64,000 bases of DNA, taken from contig NZ_CP014579.1 of the NCBI RefSeq assembly GCF_001634365.1, positions 3,162,001-3,226,000 on the forward strand, written 5' to 3'. Below the pieces are notes generated by a model that saw only the letters and a list, made by a program, of their open reading frames with translations, was not told the DNA's origin and made no database searches. Shown here one piece after another: positions 18,134-27,216 of this stretch; positions within the stretch are counted from its first letter, which is position 1; the number at the start of each line of letters is the position of its first letter. The DNA is from Paraburkholderia phytofirmans OLGA172. GTDB taxonomy: Bacteria; Pseudomonadota; Gammaproteobacteria; Burkholderiales; Burkholderiaceae. A program made the translations under genes and the position numbers.

Positions 18134-20752
18134 TCAACGCTCCACTTTCGACATAACCGCCGTCGCCGGGTCATACCGATAACCCTTCTGCGAAAGTCGC
18201 TCGGCCATCGTCGCTCCGATAAGCTTTTGCTGAATGTCCCGCGATATCAACTCACTATCTGGCTTAAGCCGCTCGAGTTCGGACGAGAGTTTCCGGATGA
18301 GCGCCACTTCTCCTGTGCTGCGTGAGTCGATGAACAATAGTTTCTCGTTTGCCGAACCGAGCCGTCCCTTGAGGTCCTTGGCATGCGCCACCCATTGTTC
18401 AGCAATCGAGCGAAGCTCATTAAAGGCCTTCTCATGCGCTTTGGCCTGAGCCGAGATCTGGCGTTGTAACTCGGCGACTTCTTCCGCCGTCGCAGATTCG
18501 CCCGCTTGAGCGGCAAGTTGATGGCTGCGTCGCGCTTCTTCGGCGCGAGCCTTCTCAACTTCTGCGAGGCGCTGCGCCAATGTCGCCGCACGTTGTTCGG
18601 CGGCCTCTGCCCGCTCCTTTGCCGCAGACGCGTCTTGCGAGACCCGGGCCAGTTCTGCGCTCACAGCCGACGCATCCTGTGCAACCCGGGCCAGCTCAGC
18701 GCTCGCGGCAGACGCACCCTGCGAAACCTGGGCTAGTTCAGCGCTCATAGCCGCTTGCGCCTCAGTCATCGCGCTGACCTGTTTCCTCGCCTCTTCAAGC
18801 TCACGGGCAACGCCTTGCAGCTCGTTGCGCTGAATCGACGCTTCCTCACTCCGCGCTGCGCCTGTCTGACGCTCGGCTTCGAGCGCGACGCGCGTCTCCT
18901 CAAGTTCCCGACCGACGCGCTGCAGTTCGTTAAGGTGAACCGCAGCTTCCTCGCTTCGCGCTGCGACTGTCTGGCGCTCCGTAGCAAGCGCGGTGCGCGC
19001 CTCATTCAGTTCAGCCTCAATCGCAGCTACCCGCGCCAGGCTCTCGCTCACCTGCGCTGCATCAGATTCAGCACGCGATGAAGCCGCGCTCGATTCCTGC
19101 GACCATCGTTCCGCTTCGGCCGCCTTCGCCTGCTCGACTTCCGCGAGGCGCTGCCCCAAAGTCGCCGCATGCTGCTCGGCGGCCTCTGCCCGCTCCTTTG
19201 CCGCTGCAGCATCTTGTGAAACCCGGGCCAGTTCAGTGCTCGCGGCAGACGCATCCTGCGCAACCCGGGCCAGTTCGGCATCCGCAGTCGCTTTCGCTTC
19301 AGTCATAGCACTGACCTGCTCCCGCGCCGCCTCAAATTCCCGCCCAACGCGCTGCAGTTCGCCAAGCTGAACCGTCACTTCCTCGCTCCGCGCTGCGCTC
19401 GTCTGACGCTCTACAGCAAGCGCGTTGCGCGCCTCATCCAGTTCAGCCTCAAGCGCGGCGACCCGCGCCAGACTCTCGCTCATCTGCGCCGCAGCGGCTT
19501 CAGCACGCGACGAAGCCGCGCTGGATTCCTGCGCCCATCGTTCCGCTTCGGCCGCCTTCGCCTGCTCGACTTCTGCGAGGCGCTGCGCCAACGTCGCCGC
19601 ATGCTGTTCCGCGGCCTCTGCCCGCTCCTTCGCGGCAGAAGCATCCTGCGAGACCTGTGCCAGTTCAGCGCTCACGGCAGACGCCTCTTGCGAGACCCGG
19701 GCCAATTCAGCGCTCGCGACAGAGGCGTCCTGCGAAACCTGAGCCAACTCAGCGCTCACAGCCGCTTTCGCTTCAGAGATGGCGGCGACCTGCTCCCGCG
19801 CCGCCTCAAGTTCACGACTAACGCGCTGCAATTCATCAAACTGAATCGCTGCTTCTTCGCGGCGCGCTGCGCTAGTCTGGCGCTCTGCCTCGAGCGCGAA
19901 GCGCGTCTCATCCCGTTCAGCCTCCAGCGCGGCAGCCCGCGCGAGGCTTTCGTTCGTCTGCGCCGTGGCGGCTTCCGCGCGCGATGATGCCGCGCTGGCC
20001 TCCTGCAACGCTCTATCCGCCTCCGCGGACTTCGCCTGACAGTCATAACCCAACGAGGTGATCTCCTGCCGCGCCTCGTCAAGCTCCTGCTTCATCTGTG
20101 CGATCTGATCGTTTTGGCTGGAAACAACAGCGCCCAACTCTCCACGCGCCTTACGCTCCTCGTCGAGTTCCGCCTTGGTATGCTCCAGCGCGGCCTCTTC
20201 CACCGACACGCGCTGTGCCAGTTCCTCCACACGCGCCTCCGCAGCTTCCGCGCGGCCAGACGCTGTCGCAAGTTCCGCCGCGAGGCGTGCGGACGTCTCC
20301 TCCGAGGCACTCAGCGCGCCCGTCAGCGCAACGTGCCGCTCACGCCCGGTTGCGACTTCTTCCGTCGACTTCTGATACTCGACAAGAACCTCGTCCCGTT
20401 CCGCGCGGGCCATGTCGAGGTGCTGGTTCACGGCGCTCAGGTGCTGACTGACGGCCCGGTCAGCTTCGCCCTGCGCGGCCATCCAGAGCCGATCCGCGGC
20501 GCTCATCATGGTTTCGGCAATGTGCTCCGGCAACCCGGCCTGGACCTGCACATGGGGCATGAGGGGCTGCCGCGCTTCGCGCCAGCGTTGCAAGGCCGCC
20601 GCAATGGCAACAATCGACCCGCCTGGGATCTCGGGCCAAATGGTCACTGGGGAAACTTTCCGGCCTTCGTCGACCATTCGATCTGCGATTCCCGCGACGA
20701 GTTCGTCCGTGATTGTGTCTGCGTCCGTAGACATAAGCGCCTCAAAGCTCAT
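18134..20752 (-). CDS. KfrA-like DNA-binding protein with very long coiled coil
   Basis: 872 residues from the ATG at 20752 (AGGT upstream; a second ATG at 20794 would add 14 residues). The first ~100 residues match the KfrA N-terminal DNA-binding domain: D-E-L-V-A-G-I-A-D-R-M-V-D-E-G, V-S-P-V-T-I, I-A-A-A-L-Q-R-W-R. Residues ~110-830 are Ala/Glu/Arg-rich heptads with no breaks, containing imperfect repeats. The C-terminal ~40 residues (I-G-A-T-M-A-E-R-L near the end) form a distinct cap. KfrA of IncP plasmids is an autorepressing DNA-binding protein that aids partitioning; this gene is about 2.5 times longer. No parAB genes are nearby. Confidence 0.82.
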   Translation of the reverse strand: MSFEALMSTDADTITDELVAGIADRMVDEGRKVSPVTIWPEIPGGSIVAIAAALQRWREARQPLMPHVQVQAGLPEHIAETMMSAADRLWMAAQGEADRAVSQHLSAVNQHLDMARAERDEVLVEYQKSTEEVATGRERHVALTGALSASEETSARLAAELATASGRAEAAEARVEELAQRVSVEEAALEHTKAELDEERKARGELGAVVSSQNDQIAQMKQELDEARQEITSLGYDCQAKSAEADRALQEASAASSRAEAATAQTNESLARAAALEAERDETRFALEAERQTSAARREEAAIQFDELQRVSRELEAAREQVAAISEAKAAVSAELAQVSQDASVASAELARVSQEASAVSAELAQVSQDASAAKERAEAAEQHAATLAQRLAEVEQAKAAEAERWAQESSAASSRAEAAAAQMSESLARVAALEAELDEARNALAVERQTSAARSEEVTVQLGELQRVGREFEAAREQVSAMTEAKATADAELARVAQDASAASTELARVSQDAAAAKERAEAAEQHAATLGQRLAEVEQAKAAEAERWSQESSAASSRAESDAAQVSESLARVAAIEAELNEARTALATERQTVAARSEEAAVHLNELQRVGRELEETRVALEAERQTGAARSEEASIQRNELQGVARELEEARKQVSAMTEAQAAMSAELAQVSQGASAASAELARVAQDASAVSAELARVSQDASAAKERAEAAEQRAATLAQRLAEVEKARAEEARRSHQLAAQAGESATAEEVAELQRQISAQAKAHEKAFNELRSIAEQWVAHAKDLKGRLGSANEKLLFIDSRSTGEVALIRKLSSELERLKPDSELISRDIQQKLIGATMAERLSQKGYRYDPATAVMSKVER
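18541..20000 (-). repeat. Long imperfect tandem repeats within the kfrA-like gene
   Basis: The segment encoding K-E-R-A-E-A-A-E-Q-H/R-A-A-T-L recurs: its GTCGCCGCA anchor falls at 18582, 19161 and 19593, giving intervals of 579 and 432 bases (193 and 144 codons). The difference of 147 bases equals seven heptads, so copies differ by whole heptad blocks and the coiled-coil register is kept. Confidence 0.8.
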
Positions 20753-20967
20753 TTTGACCTGACGAAAAATTGAGTCCCCAATACGGTACTCCATCCGGCA
20801 ATATTCCCGACCAAAGGATTGCGGGTTTGCTCATACCCCGCGACTCGCCGCTCACTGAAAAAACCCGGCAACACAATGAACGCTGTCATACGCGCGGTAC
20901 ATCGTGTGCCCGATATTATGGGCGATATCCCGGCAGCGTCGGACGAGCAGGTGCAAGGCGTATAGGC

Positions 20968-21861
20968 TTACAACTCCCGGGCTGCGCTGCGCAAAATTTC
21001 CTGAGCGCGTTGCGCGATCGGGGATAGGTAGCCGGCCCTTCGTATCAGTCCGACCTTACGCAGCAGGCCGTCAAGCTGGATCGGACGCACAGCAATGTCG
21101 AACGGCAGGGGGCCAGGGTCGAAGCTGCGCGCGTTGATCAAGCTGACCAACTGTGTAGTTGATACGATCAGAAACAACGCGGCCAAACTATTGGCCTCGG
21201 CCACCACGCGCATACGCGGGTACCCATGTTTTGCAAAGGCTTGCTCGATCTGCACACGCGCAAATTCCTGTCGACTGGACGCGGCCCATGCGCAGTCCAC
21301 CAAATCCTCTAGCGTGACCGATTCCCGCTCAGCCAGAGGGTGCCCGGTGCTGACCATCAAGCTGTAGTGATCGTCATACAGCACCTCCTTGACCATGGAT
21401 GCGTCCAATGTATCGGGCAAGGGGCATACAGCCAGTTCCACTTCACGCCGGTCAATGGCGTCCAATAGCGCATCGCTAAACGCTGTCGTCACATTGACGC
21501 GTGCGGCGGGCCGCTCCACCAGCAGCGTTGGGAACAGCGAGCGCAGCGCGAAACTCGTGGTGGCCGGCGTCGCACCGATGCGCAGCAGGCCTGCGTGTCC
21601 TCCACCAATATCGCGCGCTTCCTGCAGCGCACTATCGAGCTGCATGGAAACGCCCAATACCCGTGTATGGAATATCTTGCCCGCCTCGGTCAATACCGAG
21701 CCGCGTGCGGTGCGCTCGACCAGCGTTACTCCCACCTTGCGCTCCAGCCGCTGTATGGCCTTTGTCACGGCCGGCTGAGAAATGCCCAGCTGTTCGGCGG
21801 CGCGTGCCAGCGTACCGGTACTCGCGATGGTCAGGAAATATGCAAGGTCGCCATCAATCAT
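20968..21861 (-). CDS. LysR family transcriptional regulator
   Basis: 297 residues with the usual N-terminal helix-turn-helix: Y-F-L-T-I-A-S-T-G-T-L-A-R-A-A-E-Q-L-G-I-S-Q-P-A-V-T-K-A-I-Q-R-L-E, then an effector domain from about residue 90 (L-L-R-I-G-A-T-P). It is transcribed away from the HD-domain gene, with start codons about 100 bp apart, the normal arrangement for a LysR protein activating its neighbour. That space contains ATTGGATTTTATA-type AT-rich sequence, but I cannot assign an operator confidently. Confidence 0.9.
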   Translation of the reverse strand: MIDGDLAYFLTIASTGTLARAAEQLGISQPAVTKAIQRLERKVGVTLVERTARGSVLTEAGKIFHTRVLGVSMQLDSALQEARDIGGGHAGLLRIGATPATTSFALRSLFPTLLVERPAARVNVTTAFSDALLDAIDRREVELAVCPLPDTLDASMVKEVLYDDHYSLMVSTGHPLAERESVTLEDLVDCAWAASSRQEFARVQIEQAFAKHGYPRMRVVAEANSLAALFLIVSTTQLVSLINARSFDPGPLPFDIAVRPIQLDGLLRKVGLIRRAGYLSPIAQRAQEILRSAAREL

Positions 21862-21961
21862 GCCATTCCTTGGGGTTATGGATGTTGGCTTTCCAGTTAT
21901 TGGATTTTATACCGCCCTCCTCCTGATAATGAAGCTCCAATTAACGAGAAGGAGTAGTCCC

Positions 21962-22558
21962 ATGGAACACAATGAACAGTGCGCCGCGTTCCGCCATATG
22001 CGCGAGGGTACCGAGCAGGATTGGGCGATCATCGGTAATGAAATTGGGCCGTTCGCCAAAGGACTGCCTGGCCGCCTGCTGGACCACCTGCGCTTGCTGA
22101 ATGGCGACTTTGGCGGCTTTCCTGTCGATCGTCAGACGCATAGCTTGCAGACTGCCACGCTGGCGCATCGCGACAGGCAGGACGAGGAATACGTGGTCTG
22201 CGCGCTGCTGCACGACATTGGCGACACGCTGGGAAGTTACAACCATGCCGACGTTGCAGCCGTGCTGCTGGAGCCATTCGTCAGCGCGGAAAATCACTGG
22301 ATGATCAAGCACCATGGGATCTTCCAGGGACATTACTTCTTCCACCACATGGGCATGGACCGCAATCTGCGCGATAACTACCGCGACGTGCCGGAGTTGT
22401 TCAAACGTACCGCACATTTCTGCGAGAAATATGACGCGGCGGCCTTCGATCCGGATGCGGAAACGCTGCCGCTAGAGTTCTTCGAACCGATGGTGCGGCG
22501 AGTGTTTGCCGAGCCGAAGCGAACCCTGTACAAAACCGCATTCGAAAAAATCGGCTGA
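21962..22558 (+). CDS. HD-domain protein resembling PhnZ-type di-iron oxygenases
   Basis: 198-residue soluble protein. Candidate metal ligands fall in the order H60, H84-D85 (L-L-H-D-I-G-D), H95, H118 and D158, matching the H...HD...H...H...D layout of HD-domain mixed-valence di-iron oxygenases such as PhnZ, which cleave C-P bonds. AGAAGGAG sits eight bases before the ATG. It has its own divergent LysR regulator; no phosphonate transport or degradation genes are nearby, so the substrate may differ. A phosphohydrolase role is the alternative. Confidence 0.75.
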   Translation: MEHNEQCAAFRHMREGTEQDWAIIGNEIGPFAKGLPGRLLDHLRLLNGDFGGFPVDRQTHSLQTATLAHRDRQDEEYVVCALLHDIGDTLGSYNHADVAAVLLEPFVSAENHWMIKHHGIFQGHYFFHHMGMDRNLRDNYRDVPELFKRTAHFCEKYDAAAFDPDAETLPLEFFEPMVRRVFAEPKRTLYKTAFEKIG

Positions 22559-22564
22559 GTGTCG

Positions 22565-24343
22565 TCACGTCGGCGGCGGCCGTGTATCTGCCACCGTGTG
22601 CTCGCGCGCATGCGCAATATCGAGGGTCTCCTGGTGGAACTTCGCAAGCGACTTGCGGTGCGTGACACTGACAATCGCCGCTTTCGGCAATCGTTCGATC
22701 AACAGGCGATACAGATGCGCTTCGTTCTCGGTGTCGAGCGCACTCGTTGCTTCGTCGAGAAACACGTAGTCAGGCTTGTGCATCAGCACGCGTGCGGCCG
22801 CTAGCCGCTGCTGCTCGCCCGGAGAAAGAATGCGCCACCAATGGTGAGATTCGTGCAACCGGTCAGCATAGCCATCAAGCCGGCACAGACGCAGCGCCTC
22901 GCAACATGCCTCGTCGCTGAAATCGGCGGCCGCTGCGGGATAGGTGAGCCCAGCCTTCAGGGTGCCGACCGGCAGGTAGCTCTGCTGCGGGATGAACATC
23001 ATGCGCGCGTTCACAGGTGCGTCGATCGAGCCGTTTCCGAACGGCCAGAGACCGGCCAGCGCGCGCAACAGCGTGCTCTTGCCCGAGCCGGACGGTCCGC
23101 GCACGAGCCAGCGCGAACCAGGCTTGACGGCGATGTCGCGCACGCTCGCGAGCGTCTCGCCGTTGGGCAGCGCAAGCGTGAGGTTGTGCGTGACGAGCTG
23201 GCTCTCGTCGACGTAGTGCAGATTGATGCCGCCATGCTCGGTTGCGGGCGACACGGACTCCTTCAGATGAGGCAGCTGCATGACGCGCCTGAACTCGCGC
23301 AGACGATTGACCGTTGCGCGCCATTGAACAAGCGTGTCGTAATTGTTGATGAACCACGAAAGCGATTCGCTAACCGAACCGAATGCGTCGGCGATTTGCA
23401 TCAGCGTGCCGAAACTGAGCGCACCTGCGAAATAACGGGGCGACGCCACGACGATCGGAAAGATTTCGGCGATCTGACCGTAGAAATTGAGCACGAAGCT
23501 GTAGCGCCGCGTGTACTTCATCACGCGCCACCAGTTTTCACGAATCCGGCCGAACAGGTCCTGGGCGGTCGATTCCTCGGCCCGCATACCGTCGTAGAAC
23601 GCAATCTGCTCGGCATTCTCGCGCAGACGGATCAGGCCGAACCGGAAATCCGCCTCGACGCGCTGCAACTGGTAGTTGATCGACACAAGCGGATGACCGA
23701 CCTTGTTTGTCAGGAACGAGCCGGCAATCGCATAGACGATGGCTGCCCAGAGCATGTAGCCAGGAATCTGGACGGGCGTGCCGCCAATCATGACTGCCAG
23801 CGCGCCCGCCGTGCTCCATAGAACCGCCGAAAACCAGATGAGTGTTTCGAGCGTCGAGAGCAGGTCGAGTGTGAGCGAAAGTGTGGTGTTGGCGAATGAC
23901 TCGAGATCGACGGCGATCCGCTGGTCAGGGTTGTCGGTGAGGCGATCGCGCTCGATGCGGTAGAAGGTGCCGTCGCCCAGCCATTCCTGCAGATAACGCG
24001 TGGTCAGCCACTGGCGCCAGCGGAAGCCAAGCATCTGACGCAGATAGCGGTTATAGACGGAAATCCCGACGAACGCGAACGCGAGCGCGCTGAAAAACAG
24101 CATCAGCTGCGGGAATTCATGCACCTTCCTGCCTTCCAGTGCGTTGTAGAAGTCACGGTTCCACGTGTTCAAGCGGGCGTTGATGCCAACCAGGATCAGG
24201 TCCATGGCGATGATCGTGATCAGCAGACCCCACGCGGTTCTGCGTTCCTCGGAGACCCAGTACGGTCTGATCAGGCTCCAGGCTGAGACACGGTCTGGTT
24301 GCCCGGATCCAGGGCCGGCCTGACCATCTGCCTGACGCGTCAT
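22565..24343 (-). CDS. ABC transporter, fused membrane and ATPase domains, SbmA/YddA type
   Basis: 592 residues. The N-terminal transmembrane domain (about 30-330) has the ABC_membrane_2 features of the SbmA/BacA/YddA and ABCD group: W-N-R-D-F-Y-N-A-L and R-W-R-Q-W-L-T. The C-terminal ATPase has Walker A G-P-S-G-S-G-K-S-T, the signature L-S-P-G-E-Q-Q-R and Walker B Y-V-F-L-D-E-A-T-S-A-L-D. Homologues move peptides, long-chain acyl compounds or vitamin B12; the substrate here is unknown. Its ATG overlaps the stop of the upstream DUF2235-derived gene by four bases, so they are translationally coupled. Confidence 0.88.
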   Translation of the reverse strand: MTRQADGQAGPGSGQPDRVSAWSLIRPYWVSEERRTAWGLLITIIAMDLILVGINARLNTWNRDFYNALEGRKVHEFPQLMLFFSALAFAFVGISVYNRYLRQMLGFRWRQWLTTRYLQEWLGDGTFYRIERDRLTDNPDQRIAVDLESFANTTLSLTLDLLSTLETLIWFSAVLWSTAGALAVMIGGTPVQIPGYMLWAAIVYAIAGSFLTNKVGHPLVSINYQLQRVEADFRFGLIRLRENAEQIAFYDGMRAEESTAQDLFGRIRENWWRVMKYTRRYSFVLNFYGQIAEIFPIVVASPRYFAGALSFGTLMQIADAFGSVSESLSWFINNYDTLVQWRATVNRLREFRRVMQLPHLKESVSPATEHGGINLHYVDESQLVTHNLTLALPNGETLASVRDIAVKPGSRWLVRGPSGSGKSTLLRALAGLWPFGNGSIDAPVNARMMFIPQQSYLPVGTLKAGLTYPAAAADFSDEACCEALRLCRLDGYADRLHESHHWWRILSPGEQQRLAAARVLMHKPDYVFLDEATSALDTENEAHLYRLLIERLPKAAIVSVTHRKSLAKFHQETLDIAHAREHTVADTRPPPT

Positions 24344-24978
24344 GATGGTTGGCCTGCGCCAGAACCTCCGGGTGCTGTTGCGGGCGCGGTCAGGTCATCG
24401 TCTGAAGGCGCGTATGCCGCCCCCTTACCCGCCGGCATGCCGGCTGATTCGGCGATTTCAACCCGCAGACTTCCTTGATTATTCCAATACGCCCAGCTGG
24501 CATCGTTGGCAAAGCAATACAGGTAACCCGAGTATGGAGCCTCGATCTCCATCTCTCTGCCGACTCTGAAGTAGAAGGGTTGAGGTGGCACGCCTGCCTC
24601 GCCCGGTTGCCCTGGATATGAGATTGCACCGCAGAGTTCGAACCAGTTCGCCCCCCTGACCCGCTTGCACCACGCAAACAGGCGTTGCATCCAGTTGCCT
24701 CGCGTCCCCTCCGCGCCCGATGCGCTGTCCCCGTCCAGCCACGTTTGACCTTCAGGCACCTTGAACCGGTAGCGCACGCCCTCCTTCATGAAAATACCTG
24801 TCCAATTCCACAACGGGCTGGCGAAAACCCGCACCTGGACCGCCACCGCAGGGTCTATGTTCGGTCGATAGGGAGCCTGAAAGAAAAAGCGAACGACATT
24901 GGTTGGAACGGGCACCCCCTGAAACTCGTCGCTATCCGAGTTCCATGTGCCGTCACAGCAAACGAAAAGCCTCTTCAT
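24340..24978 (-). pseudogene. DUF2235 (Tle1-like) gene with large internal deletion
   Basis: 212 residues. Residues 1-31 are the start of a DUF2235 alpha/beta-hydrolase (K-R-L-F-V-C-C-D-G-T-W-N, later P-T-N-V-V-R). Residues ~33-180 then match the C-terminal accessory domain seen after the catalytic region in such proteins (P-L-W-N-W-T-G, G-A-N-W-F-E-L-C-G-A-I, Y-L-Y-C-F-A-N-D, Y-W-N-N-Q-G-S). The catalytic core with the G-x-S-x-G nucleophile is absent, so no lipase activity is expected. The join is in frame and the product could still be made as a small binding protein. Coupled by ATGA overlap to the ABC exporter. Confidence 0.65.
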
Positions 24979-25126
24979 GTTCGCGGTCCTTCTCGTCCTG
25001 CGAGATTGTCATCGCGCAATGGAGCAACGGCGTCCTCGACACCCACGATTCACCGATTGACATCCCGACGCGGCCACTCGTCGGGGCCATCGGCTCGAAG
25101 AGTTCGAAGCCCGGCGGAAATTTCAC
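24953..25126 (-). CDS. Short open frame between kup and the DUF2235 remnant
   Basis: 57 codons from a GTG two bases past the kup stop to a TGA inside the start of the DUF2235 gene. Codon third positions are GC-rich like real genes, but I recognise no domain and the overlap is unusual. It may be the tail of a lost gene. Confidence 0.2.
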   Translation of the reverse strand: MKFPPGFELFEPMAPTSGRVGMSIGESWVSRTPLLHCAMTISQDEKDREHEEAFRLL

Positions 25127-25127
25127 C

Positions 25128-27053
25128 TCATATTTCGACGCGCGAGCCCAGTTCGATCACCCGGCTTGAACTCAGCTTGAAATAAGCCGCGGGGTTGCCG
25201 ATATTGTGCGCCATCACGCTGAACACTCGTTCGCGCCACACCGGCATGCCCTTGCCTCCGGTCGCCACCACCGTGGCATGACTGAGGAAAAAGGACACCT
25301 GCGCCGGATCGACCACGAGGCCCTTCGGCTCGCAGTCGCGCAGCGCTTGCGGCAGGCTGGCCTCGTCCTTGAAGCCGTAGGTCACGAGGATGCTGTGGCA
25401 GTTGTGGCCCAGCGGCGTGATCGCCACGCGCTGCTCGCGCGGCACATAGGGCACATCCAGGTTGGTCACGTGCACGAACAGCACACGCTCGTGCAGCACG
25501 TGGTTGTGCGCCAGGTTGTTGATCAGCGCATGCGGCACGGTGCTGGGGTCGATGGTCAGGAACGCGGCAGTGCCGGGCACGCGTATCGTTTCCTTCGCGA
25601 ACAGGCTGTCCAGGTACCTGGTCAGCGGCAGCGCGCCGGCATGGATGCTGGCCTCTTCGACCATCAGCGCACGGCCGCGGTGCCAGGTGGACATGACGGT
25701 GAACATGATCGCGCCCAGCAGCAGCGGGAACCATCCGCCATCCACGAACTTGAGCAGGTTGGCCGAGAAGAACGCGAAGTCGATGACAAAGAAGAAGCCG
25801 GTGGCCAGCACGCACAGCAACCAGTTGTAGTGCCAGGCGTAGCGCACCACGTAGAACGTGAGGAAGGTGGTGATCATCATGGTGCCCGTTACGGCGATAC
25901 CGTAGGCGGAACCCAGCGCGGTAGAGGAGCCGAAGCCCAGCACCGCCCCCACCACCGCGATCAGCAGCAGCCAGTTGATGGCAGGCACATAGATCTGGCC
26001 GACCTCGCGCTCGGAGGTGTAGACGATGCCCATGCGCGGCATGAAGCCCAGTTGCATGGCCTGCTTGGTCATGGAAAACGCGCCGCTGATCACCGCCTGC
26101 GACGCAATCACAGTCGCCACCGTGGCCAGCAGCACCATCGGAAACAGGGTCACCGAAGGGAACAGGTGGAAGAAGGGGTTGTCGACGGCCTTGGCGTCCG
26201 ACAACAGCAGCGCGCCCTGGCCCAGGTAGTTGAGCCCCAGCGCGGGTAGCACCAGAGCGAACCACGACAGGCGGATCGGCGGCGCGCCGAAGTGGCCCAT
26301 GTCGGCATACAGCGCCTCGGCGCCGGTCAGCGCCAGCACCACCGCGCCGAGCGAGACAAAGGCCCGCCAGCCGTTACGCATCAGGAATTCGAGGCCCACG
26401 AACGGGTTGAACGCGTCGAGGATGCCCGGCGCGCGACCGATGCTGAGCAGTCCCGCCACCGCAATCACACCGAACCACAGCACCATCACCGGCCCGAACA
26501 CCGCGCCGATGCCGGCCGTGCCGCGCCGCTGCACCAGGAACAAAGCGCTCAGCACGACCAGCGCGATCGACACCACGAAGGGCTTGAGCTGCGGCTCCGC
26601 CACTTCCAGCCCTTCCACCGCGCTGAGCACCGAGATGGCCGGCGTGATGACGCCGTCGCCGTAGAACAGCGCTGCACCGAACACGCCGGCGAGCAGCAGC
26701 CCGTTGCGCAGGCGGGGCCGGTCCACCACCGAACTGGAGGCCAGCGCCAGCAGCGCCATGATGCCGCCCTCGCCGTGGTTGTGGGCGCGCATGATCAGCG
26801 TCACGTACTTTAGCGTCACCACGATGATCAGCGACCAGATGATGAGCGACACCACGCCCAGTACATTGAAGCGGTTGAGCACCAGCCCGTGACCCGAATC
26901 GAATACCGTGCTCATGGTGTAGAGCGGACTGGTGCCGATGTCGCCGAACACGATGCCGATGGCGGCCAGCGCCAGCTTGACCATCGAGCCGTGGCTGCCT
27001 TGCGCGCCGTGGTCGGCCTGGGCGCCCGATTGCGGGCCTGAAGACGATTCCAT
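25128..27053 (-). CDS. kup: Low-affinity potassium uptake protein Kup
   Basis: 641-residue K+/H+ symporter of the inner membrane. The N-terminal helix G-I-V-F-G-D-I-G-T-S-P-L-Y, then H-N-H-G-E-G-G-I-M-A-L and Y-G-D-G-V-I-T-P-A-I-S-V-L-S-A are the standard Kup signatures; about 12 helices are followed by a ~170-residue C-terminal cytoplasmic domain. AAGGAG lies seven bases before the ATG at 27053. The frame continues upstream but is not protein-like. Length fits the 620-660 residue family range. It stands alone between unrelated genes. Confidence 0.95.
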   Translation of the reverse strand: MESSSGPQSGAQADHGAQGSHGSMVKLALAAIGIVFGDIGTSPLYTMSTVFDSGHGLVLNRFNVLGVVSLIIWSLIIVVTLKYVTLIMRAHNHGEGGIMALLALASSSVVDRPRLRNGLLLAGVFGAALFYGDGVITPAISVLSAVEGLEVAEPQLKPFVVSIALVVLSALFLVQRRGTAGIGAVFGPVMVLWFGVIAVAGLLSIGRAPGILDAFNPFVGLEFLMRNGWRAFVSLGAVVLALTGAEALYADMGHFGAPPIRLSWFALVLPALGLNYLGQGALLLSDAKAVDNPFFHLFPSVTLFPMVLLATVATVIASQAVISGAFSMTKQAMQLGFMPRMGIVYTSEREVGQIYVPAINWLLLIAVVGAVLGFGSSTALGSAYGIAVTGTMMITTFLTFYVVRYAWHYNWLLCVLATGFFFVIDFAFFSANLLKFVDGGWFPLLLGAIMFTVMSTWHRGRALMVEEASIHAGALPLTRYLDSLFAKETIRVPGTAAFLTIDPSTVPHALINNLAHNHVLHERVLFVHVTNLDVPYVPREQRVAITPLGHNCHSILVTYGFKDEASLPQALRDCEPKGLVVDPAQVSFFLSHATVVATGGKGMPVWRERVFSVMAHNIGNPAAYFKLSSSRVIELGSRVEI

Positions 27054-27216
27054 GAATGGCTCCTTCTCAGTGGGTGGGGGCCCTCCGCCAGCGAACGGTG
27101 CGCCGGCGCGCAATCCAGGTCAGTTACTTCACCGTACGACAAAGCGGCTCGATCTAACAGTGCAGACTGCACGCGTCGTGCGCGGTCGGTTTCCGCGTAC
27201 GGCACACTTCAAGCGT

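Noticed and set aside
18541..20000. Possible CRISPR-like array in a repetitive stretch
   Set aside because: Repeat units are long, degenerate and in frame with a coiled-coil protein; no short identical repeats with unique spacers. No CRISPR array was seen anywhere.
25123..26265. 380-codon leftward frame inside kup
   Set aside because: Alternate frame of kup with low-complexity Arg/Ala/Gly content.
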